A DNA stretch of 64,000 bases from Oceanobacillus polygoni (GCF_008304605.1 NZ_PIJY01000024.1:857-64856), one strand, 5' to 3'. Positions 25,499-33,848 are shown, counted from the stretch's first letter. The notes: generated from the sequence alone by a model not told the origin. A program made the numbers and translations.

Positions 25499-25912
25499 TC
25501 AGCCGGCCTTTTTAATATATAAACATTCATGAATAGGTGGACAACCTAATGTTAGCCAAATAGCAAAAAAAGTGTCAGCTCTTAACGTCTTTTCATTATT
25601 AAAGATCAAACTGAGGTTTGCCTTTTTAAGTCCAGTCCTTTTACAAATATCAACTTGTTTCATTTTCTTTTCTTTAGCAATTTCCTTAAATCGGTTTTTA
25701 ATTTCTAAACTCTCCACTTCCCTAGAATTTAGTAAAGGAGACATTGTTTCTACATCCAATAATTTAGAAATTGCTGCACCTTTTATAAAATCCTCAATTT
25801 TGGCTTCTGGAGTATCATTTTTTCCACGAAATGAATTATCTAAATTAATCCAGTCAATCATATTCTTGATCTTTTCATACGTTTCATCTTTCATTTCAAT
25901 CTCTATTCTCAT
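25499..25912 (-). CDS. XRE-type helix-turn-helix protein with N-terminal extension
   Basis: The 137-residue product has a Cro/CI-like helix-turn-helix near 76-125 (FKEIAKEKKMKQVDICKRTG, KKANLSLIFNNEKTLRADTFFAI). The first 70 residues are helical and charged, with an acidic tract. The arrangement suggests a DNA-binding domain attached to a partner-binding arm, as in antitoxins or phage repressors. It lies between a type I toxin locus and a small unnamed ORF in a region of decaying elements. The ligand or target is unknown. Confidence 0.75.
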   Translation of the reverse strand: MRIEIEMKDETYEKIKNMIDWINLDNSFRGKNDTPEAKIEDFIKGAAISKLLDVETMSPLLNSREVESLEIKNRFKEIAKEKKMKQVDICKRTGLKKANLSLIFNNEKTLRADTFFAIWLTLGCPPIHECLYIKKAG

Positions 25913-25977
25913 GTATAAAAACCTCTTTTCAAGTGCATGATATTTAAAAACGAAAGGCTTTAAAGGAGTTGTATCTT

Positions 25978-26049
25978 ATGTTTCGTAAAAATAATGATGA
26001 TTTAAAGGAATATGTTGAAGACATATTAGATAAGGGAAGAAAAGGATAA
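25978..26049 (+). CDS. Very small ORF (23 residues), divergent from the XRE gene
   Basis: The product begins MFRKNNDDLK and ends DKGRKG. An AAAGGAG site stands 9 bases before the ATG, the main argument that it is translated. It has no recognisable homologue by eye. It might be a regulator target or a fragment of a larger lost gene. Confidence 0.35.
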   Translation: MFRKNNDDLKEYVEDILDKGRKG

Positions 26050-26157
26050 AATTCAATTAAATATATGAAGGATTTTGTTTAACTATGCTAAACTTTTTGT
26101 TCTAAAAGGAACTACACCGAGAACGTATGAAAAACAATATAAGATGTTGTCTGTGGT

Positions 26158-26280
26158 ATCGGGATGGGTGTGAGTGTCTTTTTTAATTGGATGACGACAA
26201 ACTTTCTGACCACTTTGGCATTCCCTGTAGCACTTGATTACGCTGGATTAGCCATTATACTCATTTGGTTTGTTGTTTAA
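26158..26280 (+). pseudogene. Fragment of a sugar-porter-type MFS transporter
   Basis: One plus-strand frame reads GMGVSVFFNWMTTNFLTTLA then LDYAGLAIILIWFVV and a stop. It resembles the late helices of sugar-porter MFS proteins (the xNWxxNFxVSLxFP region). There is no start codon or ribosome site, so only the scar of a former gene remains. Confidence 0.45.
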
Positions 26281-26301
26281 TTAATATGCGCCTCAAAACG
26301 G

Positions 26302-26354
26302 AACCCTATACTTGAATGAGGAATCCATTTAAGTTCAGAATGGGTTCTTTTTTA
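26302..26354 (+). terminator. Terminator after the MFS fragment
   Basis: gaaccct ... gggttc followed by TTTTTTA, after a long loop; still intact although the gene is broken. Confidence 0.55.
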
Positions 26355-26465
26355 TTGTTTAATTTAGCAATCCTTCTAATCCATTCGTGATTCTCCTCAA
26401 TCAAATTTTTCGTGATATTTTATAGTGAATTGAAGAAAATAGTGTAAGGAAAGGAGGGATTGCTC

Positions 26466-26846
26466 TTGTCTGTAAAAAATTGGTTGGCTGGATTATTTGT
26501 GATGATAATGGTTATGTCCATTTCAGCCCCGCTACATGCGTTTGCAACAACAGAAAGCGAAACAAAACCTGTGGATACGGTCGAAGGGATGGTGGTCGAG
26601 TTACATGATGATTATTTTAATCCAGATGTGATTACGATAGCCAAAGGAGAACCGACAAAGTTGTTATTGAAAAATGAAGGTCAGAAGCAACATACCTTTA
26701 CGGTGGAAAAGCTTGGTATCGATGTCGAAGTTCAGCCGGGAGAACAGAAAGCCATTATTGTAAAAACGGAAGAGACCGGTACATACGACCTCATATGTCG
26801 GTTTCATGAAAAAGAAGGAATGGTTGGAGAAGTAATCATTGAATAA
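26466..26846 (+). CDS. Secreted cupredoxin-domain protein
   Basis: The 126-residue product has a signal peptide (VKNWLAGLFVMIMVMSIS, cleavage near HAFA) and a cupredoxin domain with QKQHTFTV and ICRFHEKEGM, which supply a His, Cys, His and Met, the ligand set of type 1 blue copper sites. The TTG at 26466 is 8 bases after AAGGAGGG and fits better than the TTG at 26460, which is too close. Plastocyanin-like proteins of this size may shuttle electrons or bind copper outside the cell. A terminator follows at 26911. Confidence 0.85.
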   Translation: MSVKNWLAGLFVMIMVMSISAPLHAFATTESETKPVDTVEGMVVELHDDYFNPDVITIAKGEPTKLLLKNEGQKQHTFTVEKLGIDVEVQPGEQKAIIVKTEETGTYDLICRFHEKEGMVGEVIIE

Positions 26847-26910
26847 AAAAACAAACTTTCTTTTTGAAAACGAGCAAAGGATAGAGGATAAATCTTTTTA
26901 AAATAAACGA

Positions 26911-26955
26911 AATAGCGATAGTCTAGCGTGAATGCTATTCTATCGCTATTTTTTA
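26911..26955 (+). terminator. Terminator after the cupredoxin gene
   Basis: aatagcgatag ... ctatcgctatt followed by TTTTTA: a strong perfect stem. Confidence 0.88.
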
Positions 26956-27048
26956 TGACATGTTTCCACTGTAGATTAGGCTTTAATTCCGTTATTAAAA
27001 TAGCGACCATAATGAAAGCGGCACGCGTAGCCATACGCATTGTATGCA

Positions 27049-27216
27049 CCTCATGCCAAAAAATGCAACGACACCTATGAAGGAGGCTGTAATAAATTGG
27101 ACGATAGTCAGTGATATCGCATCTTCTTTTTTTACAAAATGATGTGTGTGAAAAATATAAAAAGCAAACGCTACTGCGCAAGCAATCGATAGTGCATCTC
27201 CAATATTGATTGTTAT
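27049..27216 (-). pseudogene. EamA/DMT transporter remnant
   Basis: On the minus strand a frame reads GDALSIACAVAFAFYIF then HHFVKKEDAISLTIVQFITA, the pattern of the first helices of the second EamA half (GDxLxLxCAxxFAxxI..vkk.da..lT..Q). The rest is frameshifted. It begins right after the maf stop on the same strand. It is a scar of a transporter related to the one at 8013. Confidence 0.55.
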
Positions 27217-27220
27217 GGAC

Positions 27221-27796
27221 CTAATCTAAATCAGGATATATAGAAAACTTCCTAAGCTCTCTAACAACACGGGAAATAGGAAGGCCCACTACATTGTAGT
27301 AATCCCCATTAATTTGCTTCACTAGCAGAGCACCAAGGCTTTGAATACCATATGCACCTGCTTTGTCGTATGGATCCTTTGACGATACGTACCATTCAAT
27401 TTCGTTAGTGCTCAGTGGCCAAAATTCAACCCGTGTACGTTCCACGAAAACTGTTCTCTCCTTACATGAACGAATCATGACACCAGTAAATACATCGTGT
27501 ACGTCACCGCTGAGCGCTGAAATCATTTGGTAGGCTTGTTTCTTATTATTAGGTTTTTCGAATATCGTTTGTTTATAAGCAACTACCGTATCCGCAGCTA
27601 AAATCACTTCATCATGATTAATAGGAACGTTCTTGGCTTTTAGCATGGCCAGCTGTTTCACTTTTTCGATTGGATCATTGGTGGTAATTTGTGATTCATC
27701 TACATTAGGACTCTTGGAAGTAAAGGGAATTCTAACTTGATTTAGCAGTTCTTGCCTTCTTTGAGATGTTGAGGCTAAGATTAGTTTGTTCGTCAT
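27221..27796 (-). CDS. maf: Maf-family nucleotide pyrophosphatase
   Basis: The 191-residue product starts KLILASTSQRRQELLNQ (the S-T/S-x-R-R motif of Maf) and has ILAADTVVAYK and GDYYNVVGLPISRV. Maf proteins hydrolyse dTTP/UTP and some modified nucleotides and link nucleotide quality control with cell division. In B. subtilis maf sits next to radC and mreB; here the only neighbours are an EamA fragment and a divergent bioY operon, so it may be a second paralogue or a relocated copy. GAGG-type site precedes the ATG. Confidence 0.93.
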   Translation of the reverse strand: MTNKLILASTSQRRQELLNQVRIPFTSKSPNVDESQITTNDPIEKVKQLAMLKAKNVPINHDEVILAADTVVAYKQTIFEKPNNKKQAYQMISALSGDVHDVFTGVMIRSCKERTVFVERTRVEFWPLSTNEIEWYVSSKDPYDKAGAYGIQSLGALLVKQINGDYYNVVGLPISRVVRELRKFSIYPDLD

Positions 27797-27938
27797 GAAA
27801 ATTCCTCCTGATGGTGATTGTTATAGGTTTATTATAGGAGACTCATGGAGATTGTAAAAGCTATCAAGAAAGGAGGTCAGGAAGGCTTTTTATAAATTCA
27901 ACCGCGAATTTCCCTATACAACATATTATTCTCTTAGG

Positions 27939-27970
27939 AATAAGACTGGTTTTACCCGTCTTATTTTTTT
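27939..27970 (+). terminator. Orphan terminator upstream of bioY
   Basis: aataagac tggttttaccc gtcttattttttt: a strong hairpin with a seven-base T-run and no complete plus-strand gene before it in this window. It may insulate the bioY operon from transcription of the region to the left, or end a small RNA. Confidence 0.7.
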
Positions 27971-28082
27971 GCGCATTCAATAAATCAAGAAGAGTGTCCA
28001 AATGTATTTTATGTTTTAATAGACATATACCTAACCTTTTTCAAAAAAATCAATTTACGAAACGTAATATTTATACTAAACT

Positions 28083-28115
28083 ATTGTTAACTAAACTTAA
28101 GAGGTGGTTGACAAT
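28083..28115 (+). promoter_or_regulatory. BirA operator overlapping the bioY start
   Basis: ATTGTTAAC, a 15-base spacer and GTTGACAAT form an inverted repeat with one mismatch, the layout of Gram-positive BirA (biotin repressor) sites. The right half overlaps the first two bases of the ATG at 28114, so a bound repressor would block transcription elongation or start-site access. It implies biotin control of bioY and the genes behind it. Confidence 0.85.
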
Positions 28116-28674
28116 GAGTGTGAGAAAACTTGTATATGTATCTTTATTTGCAACAGTTATGGGCGTATTAGGGCTAATTCCACCGATTCCATTGGGATTT
28201 TCACCAGTTCCGATAACGCTGCAAACATTAGGTGTTATGCTTGCTGGAAGTGTGCTGGGTGCTCGTTTTGGTCCGAAGTATGCTGCATATAGTTTAATTT
28301 TGTTTTTATTTTTAGTTGCAACAGGTTTGCCATTATTGTCAGGCGGCAGAGGCGGGCTTGGCGTATTTGTTACCCCATCAGGAGGGTTTCTCATTGGCTG
28401 GGTTGCTGGTGCGTTTATTATTGGTTACATATCCTACAAAATGAAAGAAACATCCCTATTTAAATTAATGGTAGCTAATTTTGTTGGCGGTATGCTGGTT
28501 ATCTATCTGTTTGGGATACCATATCAGGCGTTTGTGATGGAAATCTCGATTGGGCAAGCTGCCATCCTGAATCTGATCTATTTACCGGGTGATTTCACAA
28601 AAGTTATGATTGCTTCGTTACTAGCTATAAAATTACAGAAGCGTGTTCCGTTTTTAAAGGAGGTCAAAGTTTAA
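28114..28674 (+). CDS. bioY: Biotin transporter BioY
   Basis: The 186-residue S component has six helices with the family markers PPIPLGFSPVPITLQTLG and the GGRGGLGVFVTPSGGFLIG loop. BioY imports biotin alone or with an ECF module. The start at 28114 is set by AGAGGTGG upstream and by the family N-terminus; the ORF extension from 27994 is not needed. It is the first gene of a five-gene operon after a BirA site. It is the homologue of B. subtilis yhfU. The next gene starts 1 base after the stop. Confidence 0.95.
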   Translation: MSVRKLVYVSLFATVMGVLGLIPPIPLGFSPVPITLQTLGVMLAGSVLGARFGPKYAAYSLILFLFLVATGLPLLSGGRGGLGVFVTPSGGFLIGWVAGAFIIGYISYKMKETSLFKLMVANFVGGMLVIYLFGIPYQAFVMEISIGQAAILNLIYLPGDFTKVMIASLLAIKLQKRVPFLKEVKV

Positions 28675-28675
28675 A

Positions 28676-30127
28676 TTGAAAGTGACAAGTACGTATGATA
28701 AGCATAAGGAATTAAACCCGAATAAGCCTGCAATTATTACAGAACAAAACTATCTGACCTACGGGGAATGGTATGAAATCGTACAACAAACCGCAGCTGC
28801 TTTTTCAATGGAAGAGGCTATTACAAGAAGGGTTGCTCTTTTTTTACCAAATGATGAAGTGTTTTTACAAGTATTTGCAGGCGCATGTGAGGCTGGCTGG
28901 GCTAGTATTATTGGTGACATGAGATGGAAAAAGGCTGAAATCGAAGCACGGTTGAAGCAAACTTCACCCGATTTCATTATAGCTGATAAAAGAATGCGTA
29001 ACATCCTGTCTGATCTCCCTTACAAGGTTGTTTTTTCGGATGATTTGGCTCAGTGGGCAAATGGCAAAAGTTTTCAAAAGACAGATATAGAAGAAAATGT
29101 CCCATTTTATATTGGATTTACTTCCGGCTCAACTGGGATGCCAAAGGCTTTTATACGTTCGCATGAATCATGGGTCGATACATTTACATGCAATCGAGAA
29201 GATTTGGGGATGAGTGGGAGTGAACATGTACTGATTCCTGGGTCATTTGTAAATTCAACGTTTCTCTATGGGGCAATAAGTACGCTCTTTGATGGAGGAA
29301 CGGTTTATTTGCTGAGGAAATTCAATACGGCACATCTAATGAGGACTATAGATGAATATCCTATATCAACGGTTTATGTTGTTCCGACAATGATACAGGC
29401 AGTGATAAATGAAGAATTTCAGAGTGATAAGCAGTTGACCTTTATTTCAACGGGGGCTAAGCTGTTACCAAGTGTGAAGAAGACATTTCGAAAACAGTTT
29501 CCTAGTGTGACCATCCATGAATTTTATGGTGCGTCAGAGCTTAGCTTTGTTTCGCTTATAAAAGATGATGCGGATAAAAAAAATGATACTTCTGTTGGCA
29601 AAGCTTTTCATAACGTAGAGATTTGCATCATGAAGGAAGATGGGGAAAAAGCCGAAGTTGGGGAAGAAGGAATATTGTATGTGAAAAGTAATATGTTTTT
29701 TGATGGTTATATCAATAATCCAGTCGAAACCAAAAAGGTACTTCAAGGAGATTGGGCGACCGTTTATGATATTGCCAAAATGGATGAAGCTGGGTACATA
29801 TACATTCTTGGGCGGAAAAATGACATGATTTTATATGGGGCGTACAACATTTACCCGCAGGAAATAGAAAAAGTGCTAAAAAGCTATCATGGTGTAAAAG
29901 AGGCGGCAGTCATTGGAATCAGTGACGCATATTGGGGAGAGAAGGTGGCCGCTTTTATCGAGGGCGATGTTTCGATTCAATCATTAAAAACCTATTGTCT
30001 TAAAAACTTAGCGGCATACAAGATCCCTAGAATCTGGAGGGAAATCGACTCCTTTCCGGAAACAGCTGGTGGCAAGATTTCCCGTCAAGAATTGAAAAAG
30101 CAATTCGAACAAGGGAGTTATGTATGA
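28676..30127 (+). CDS. yhfT: AMP-dependent acyl-CoA synthetase, YhfT-like
   Basis: The 483-residue enzyme has the ANL motifs: FTSGSTGMPKAF (P-loop, residues about 148-160), EFYGASE, DWATVYDIAKMDEAGY and, near the end, the core Lys in GGKISRQELKK. It activates a carboxylic acid with ATP and CoA. The TTG start follows AAAGGAGG by 9 bases and the bioY stop by 1. In B. subtilis the same trio (bioY-like yhfU, yhfT, yhfS) is under BirA control. The acid substrate, perhaps a pimelate-type or fatty acid feeding biotin synthesis, is not known. Confidence 0.9.
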   Translation: MKVTSTYDKHKELNPNKPAIITEQNYLTYGEWYEIVQQTAAAFSMEEAITRRVALFLPNDEVFLQVFAGACEAGWASIIGDMRWKKAEIEARLKQTSPDFIIADKRMRNILSDLPYKVVFSDDLAQWANGKSFQKTDIEENVPFYIGFTSGSTGMPKAFIRSHESWVDTFTCNREDLGMSGSEHVLIPGSFVNSTFLYGAISTLFDGGTVYLLRKFNTAHLMRTIDEYPISTVYVVPTMIQAVINEEFQSDKQLTFISTGAKLLPSVKKTFRKQFPSVTIHEFYGASELSFVSLIKDDADKKNDTSVGKAFHNVEICIMKEDGEKAEVGEEGILYVKSNMFFDGYINNPVETKKVLQGDWATVYDIAKMDEAGYIYILGRKNDMILYGAYNIYPQEIEKVLKSYHGVKEAAVIGISDAYWGEKVAAFIEGDVSIQSLKTYCLKNLAAYKIPRIWREIDSFPETAGGKISRQELKKQFEQGSYV

Positions 30128-31218
30128 AAAAGGCAGTGATTGTAAATGCAAAACGAACGGTAATTGGAAAGGAAAATGGTGTGTTGAAGAACTATTCTCC
30201 TGAACAATTAGCATCTTTTGTCATCCGGGATCTTACAAAAGACCTTAACGAACCTGTTGAAGATATCATTTTAGGAAATACGGTTGGTCCTGGCGGAAAC
30301 CTTGCTAGACTTTCAGCTCTGGAAAGTGGTCAGCCATATACTGTTCCAGGAATAACCATTGATCGGCAATGTGGTTCTGGGCTAGAAGCAATCCGACTTG
30401 CTTGTCACCTCATTCAGGGAGGTGCAGGGGATATCTATATTGCAGGTGGGGTGGAAAGTGTAAGCACGTCCCATTTTAAAAGTCGAGCGCGTTTTTCGCC
30501 GGAGCATATTGGTGATCCGGATATGGGCATTGCAGCTGAGAATGTTGCTGGGAAATATGGGATTACAAGAGAAATGCAGGATGAATTTGCGACTTTAAGC
30601 TATCAGCGATCGCTTGAATCCTTTGATAAAGGATATTTTTCTGATGAGATGGTCCGGATTGCAGGTATTCCTTTAAGAGATGAAGGGTTAAAACCGGATT
30701 TGAATTATGAGCGGATGCTAAAGCGCGTGTCCCCTTGTTTTAAGAAAAATGGAACGGTGACAGCTGGTAATTCTTGCGGTGTCAATGATGGGGCGGCAGC
30801 TGTTCTGATTATGTCAGAAGATAAAGCAAAGGAATTGAATCTGCAACCAATCCTCAGTTTTGTAGATAGCAGTGTAACTGGAGTCGATCCGAACTATCCA
30901 GCATCAAGTCCGGTTCAAGCCGTTTCAAAGCTCCTATCTAAAACTAATTTATCCATAGAAGACATCGACCTAATTGAACTAAATGAAGCTTTTGCGGTAA
31001 AGGTTGCTTTATTTGCCCAAGCGTTTTCTATTTCGTATGACCGTATAAATCCAGAAGGCGGTGCGATTGCGTTAGGGCATCCATATGGTGCATCGGGAGC
31101 GATTCTTGTGACAAGATTGTTTTATGAGGCCCAGAGACTTGTGCCCAATTACTGTGTTTCAGCAATTGGAATCGGTGGTGGTCTTGGTATAGCGGTGCTA
31201 TGGGAGAGAATAACATGA
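30124..31218 (+). CDS. yhfS: Thiolase-family protein, YhfS-like, lacking the second catalytic Cys
   Basis: The 364-residue product is of the thiolase family: nucleophile Cys83 in DRQCGSGLEA, NEAFA, and GHPYGASGA with the catalytic His. The C-terminal motif reads SAIGIGGGLG where biosynthetic and degradative thiolases have CxGGGxG, so the second cysteine is Gly here. The family is also shorter than usual (about 390). The start overlaps the acyl-CoA ligase stop (ATGA). It may be a condensing or C-acyltransferase enzyme with altered chemistry. Confidence 0.9.
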   Translation: MKKAVIVNAKRTVIGKENGVLKNYSPEQLASFVIRDLTKDLNEPVEDIILGNTVGPGGNLARLSALESGQPYTVPGITIDRQCGSGLEAIRLACHLIQGGAGDIYIAGGVESVSTSHFKSRARFSPEHIGDPDMGIAAENVAGKYGITREMQDEFATLSYQRSLESFDKGYFSDEMVRIAGIPLRDEGLKPDLNYERMLKRVSPCFKKNGTVTAGNSCGVNDGAAAVLIMSEDKAKELNLQPILSFVDSSVTGVDPNYPASSPVQAVSKLLSKTNLSIEDIDLIELNEAFAVKVALFAQAFSISYDRINPEGGAIALGHPYGASGAILVTRLFYEAQRLVPNYCVSAIGIGGGLGIAVLWERIT

Positions 31219-31556
31219 AGTCAAAAAGGGTTGTCGTGACAATCACAGAAAAAATGGTGGAAAACTATGAAGCGATTTTTGGTAAACAAAATCAATTGCC
31301 GCCGACCTTTCCGATGCTATTTTATAAGTATATCGAGGTGCCATGGGAATACGAGGCAGAGCCAATTCATCGAAAGCAAAAATGTGTTTGTTATTCTCAA
31401 CTTATGATCGGCGAGAGCTACGAATGTGAAGTTTTGCTTGATCGAAAAGTAAGAAGAGGGGTGAATACATTTTATACACAAACCCTTGTCGGTTTCGATT
31501 TGGGTGGAAAGGAGAACTTTCGATGTGTGTCCGAACTAGTTGTAAGGTCGTCTTAA
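31215..31556 (+). CDS. Hotdog-fold protein, MaoC N-terminal-like
   Basis: The 113-residue product resembles the N-terminal half of MaoC/FAS1-type hydratases (ITEKMVENYEAIFGKQNQLP, FPMLFYKYIEVPWEYEA, LLDRKVRRGVNTFYTQTLVG). By itself it has no catalytic Asp/His pair. The ATG at 31215 overlaps the thiolase stop by 4 bases and the ORF overlaps the next gene by 34 bases, so it is likely translated with it. Together the two would form one double-hotdog hydratase. Confidence 0.8.
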   Translation: MKSKRVVVTITEKMVENYEAIFGKQNQLPPTFPMLFYKYIEVPWEYEAEPIHRKQKCVCYSQLMIGESYECEVLLDRKVRRGVNTFYTQTLVGFDLGGKENFRCVSELVVRSS

Positions 31557-31906
31557 CAGAAGAAAAAGTAAAACAATATACGCTATTATCAGGTGATCAA
31601 AATCGCATTCATCAAGATGAAAAAATTGCAAAGCAATACAAGTATAAACGGCCGATTGCCCATGGAATGCTAATCATGGGTATTGGTGCTGAGCTTTGTT
31701 CTACACGTTGTGAAAGCAATGTGATGATTTCCAACTATGAAATGCATTTTCTGCAGCCAGTATATGTGAATGACGAGCTGAAACTGATTGTGGAGAGGAA
31801 AAACGATTTACAATGGCTTGAAATCAGGGGAACAGTCGATGGTGTACAAGTGGTAAGAGGGAGAGTCAGGTTTCGAAGAGTAGATAAGGATGAGAAGAAT
31901 ACATAA
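31523..31906 (+). CDS. MaoC-like (R)-specific enoyl-CoA hydratase
   Basis: The 127-residue hotdog protein has the catalytic signature LSGDQNRIHQDEKIA and PIAHGMLIMG (Asp and His of the (R)-hydratase motif). It would add water to or remove it from a trans-2-enoyl-CoA. AAAGGAG stands 8 bases before the ATG at 31523. With the ligase, thiolase and the partner hotdog protein it gives most enzymes of a small fatty-acid-like cycle on CoA, all behind BioY and under BirA control. The reductase is not in the window. Confidence 0.88.
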   Translation: MCVRTSCKVVLTEEKVKQYTLLSGDQNRIHQDEKIAKQYKYKRPIAHGMLIMGIGAELCSTRCESNVMISNYEMHFLQPVYVNDELKLIVERKNDLQWLEIRGTVDGVQVVRGRVRFRRVDKDEKNT

Positions 31907-31983
31907 TTGTTTCAGGTAGCTCTAAAATAGTTATAGTTTGCTATAATAATAGCAGAACATATAAATACAAAGGGGGGCTTTTG

Positions 31984-32727
31984 ATGCTGCAAAAACTATC
32001 CGCAGACAAACATAAACAGCCATACAAAGGCTATTTCACAGTAACTCGCGTGCAGCCTGGTGATATTATTGATCAGCAGTTTCATGATACTGCATTTGGA
32101 CCTTTAAGTGTTATTGATCATGCTGTGATGAAAAAAGGACTAACAATCAAAATGCATGAGCATGTTAACGATGAAATACTAAGCTATGTTTATAAGGGGA
32201 CATCAAATCATAAGGATTCTGCAGGATTAGAAGCACCAATATTTCCTGGGAAAATTATGATGATGAATGCTGGTTCTAGCTTTTGGCATGAGGAGAAGGT
32301 AGACCAGGAAGACGTAGAAATGCTGCAAATCTTCGTGCGGCCAAGAGTGGCAGACCTGGAACCAAGAATACAATTTCATGATAAAGAGGTAGCTAATCGA
32401 GAATGGTATGTGATGGTAGGTCCAGAGGATAGTCAGGCACCGTTGCATGTTAGAAATAATGTTTACATTCTTGACGCTCACCCAAAAAAGGGAGATGTCT
32501 TAGATATTCCTGTTTATCCAGGGCTCGTGCCTTTTTTTTATGTGCTAGATGGAGAAATTGAAATTGGAGATCTTCAGTTAAAAAAGAAGGAAGCCATAAC
32601 GGACTTAGAAAACTTGCTTCCAGCAATTACAGCAATAGAGGACACGTCTGTTGTCTTATTTTTTGTCGATATGGATGCAGTGATGTCTATGTCTGGGACG
32701 ATTAGTGGGAATGCAAGTAATCGTTAA
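31984..32727 (+). CDS. Pirin-like bicupin protein
   Basis: The 247-residue product contains the pirin N-terminal cupin: FGPLSVIDHAVMKKG, then MHEHVNDEILSYVYKGT with the metal-binding His/His/Glu set, and a second, less conserved cupin from about residue 150. Pirins may act as quercetinases or iron-dependent regulators. The ATG at 31984 follows a GGGGGG site; the preceding TTG adds one residue only. The promoter is probably in the 70-base gap after the hydratase. Confidence 0.85.
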   Translation: MLQKLSADKHKQPYKGYFTVTRVQPGDIIDQQFHDTAFGPLSVIDHAVMKKGLTIKMHEHVNDEILSYVYKGTSNHKDSAGLEAPIFPGKIMMMNAGSSFWHEEKVDQEDVEMLQIFVRPRVADLEPRIQFHDKEVANREWYVMVGPEDSQAPLHVRNNVYILDAHPKKGDVLDIPVYPGLVPFFYVLDGEIEIGDLQLKKKEAITDLENLLPAITAIEDTSVVLFFVDMDAVMSMSGTISGNASNR

Positions 32728-32767
32728 AGAAACGACGTTTACTAAAATCAATGAAAGGATCGGAACA

Positions 32768-33046
32768 ATGTTACAAAAAATGAAATCATATAGTCAGCTT
32801 TTTATCGCAAAGAAATCGTTGAAGACGCTGTTAAAAACGAATCGTTACGAGTCCGAAGAAGTAATGAAAAATTACTATAGAGCATTGGTAGAGAATAATC
32901 AACTGAATGAGGACTTAACAAAAGGCTCCGTCGAAGGCAAGAATAAACTTTCCAAACAATTGATTGATTCTTTTGTTGAGCTTCGAGAACATCTGCATGA
33001 TGAAGATTTCTATACCCAAGTAGCAAAGCAATGGGTGAAAAAGTAA
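32768..33046 (+). CDS. Small helical protein of unknown function
   Basis: The 92-residue product is charged and predicted to be mostly helical, with no membrane segment or signal. AAAGGA stands about 8 bases before the ATG at 32768; the longer reading from 32705 overlaps the pirin gene. I recognise no family. It is followed by a membrane-protein gene (33140). Confidence 0.55.
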   Translation: MLQKMKSYSQLFIAKKSLKTLLKTNRYESEEVMKNYYRALVENNQLNEDLTKGSVEGKNKLSKQLIDSFVELREHLHDEDFYTQVAKQWVKK

Positions 33047-33139
33047 ATAGGGGTTCGTTTTTTTTACGAACTGATACTATAGCCGAAAAACAAGTAGAGA
33101 AATTAATAATTTTTTAAAAGAGTACAGGGGGAGGTTAAA

Positions 33140-33778
33140 ATTAATTATCCATTTCGTTTAACATTTTATTTAGTTGGGGTTATTGTATTCAGTGCAGGTA
33201 TTACATTAACCATTAATATGCAGCATCTAGGGATACATCCATGGGATGTGCTCAGTGTTGCTTTTTATGAAAAATTAGGTCTGTCGATTGGTTCATGGAA
33301 TATCATCATATCTGCGATTTTGATCACGATAACGTTTGTAATAGGCAGGGAATATATTAAGCTTGGTACGTTTATGAATGCCATTCTAGTAGGAGTTTTC
33401 GTCGATCTGTACCGTTGGCTGGATATTTTGCCAAATGCAACACAGTCATGGACCGATATCTTATTCATCATTTTAGGCATTGTTATCATGGGATTTGGTG
33501 GTGGAATGTATAATGCAGCAGGTTTGGGAGCGGGTCCAAGGGATGGATTTATGCTGTCAATTGCCGATAAGCTGGCAGCGCCAATTGGCAGAGTGCGGAT
33601 TATCACTGAATGTAGTGTACTTGTTATTGGACTTTTAATCGGCGGTCCAGTCTTTATCTTTACATTTATCTTTACGTTTATTCAAAGTCCAATCTTCCAG
33701 TTTACATATTTGAGACTGGGTAGGGTTGTACTGCAACGGGATTACAAGCAGCCAGATAGAGCAACTGATGCAAATTAA
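33140..33778 (+). CDS. YczE/YitT-type membrane protein with a probable ATT start
   Basis: The 212-residue product has five or six helices and the family patterns HPWDVLSVAFYEKLG, GMYNAAGLGAGPRDGFML and PIGRVRIITECSV of the YczE/YyaS membrane proteins. The first canonical ATG (33218) would remove the first helix (FYLVGVIVFSAGITLTI). Six bases upstream of ATT 33140 lies a strong GGGGAGG, which suggests initiation at ATT, a rare codon. Some family members transport or sense ions or metabolites; the role is unknown. Confidence 0.8.
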   Translation: MNYPFRLTFYLVGVIVFSAGITLTINMQHLGIHPWDVLSVAFYEKLGLSIGSWNIIISAILITITFVIGREYIKLGTFMNAILVGVFVDLYRWLDILPNATQSWTDILFIILGIVIMGFGGGMYNAAGLGAGPRDGFMLSIADKLAAPIGRVRIITECSVLVIGLLIGGPVFIFTFIFTFIQSPIFQFTYLRLGRVVLQRDYKQPDRATDAN

Positions 33779-33848
33779 TAAAAGCACTTCATTTCTCCTA
33801 ATATAACTGGGCAACTATGGGTATAGCTATCCATATAGGAGGTATGTG

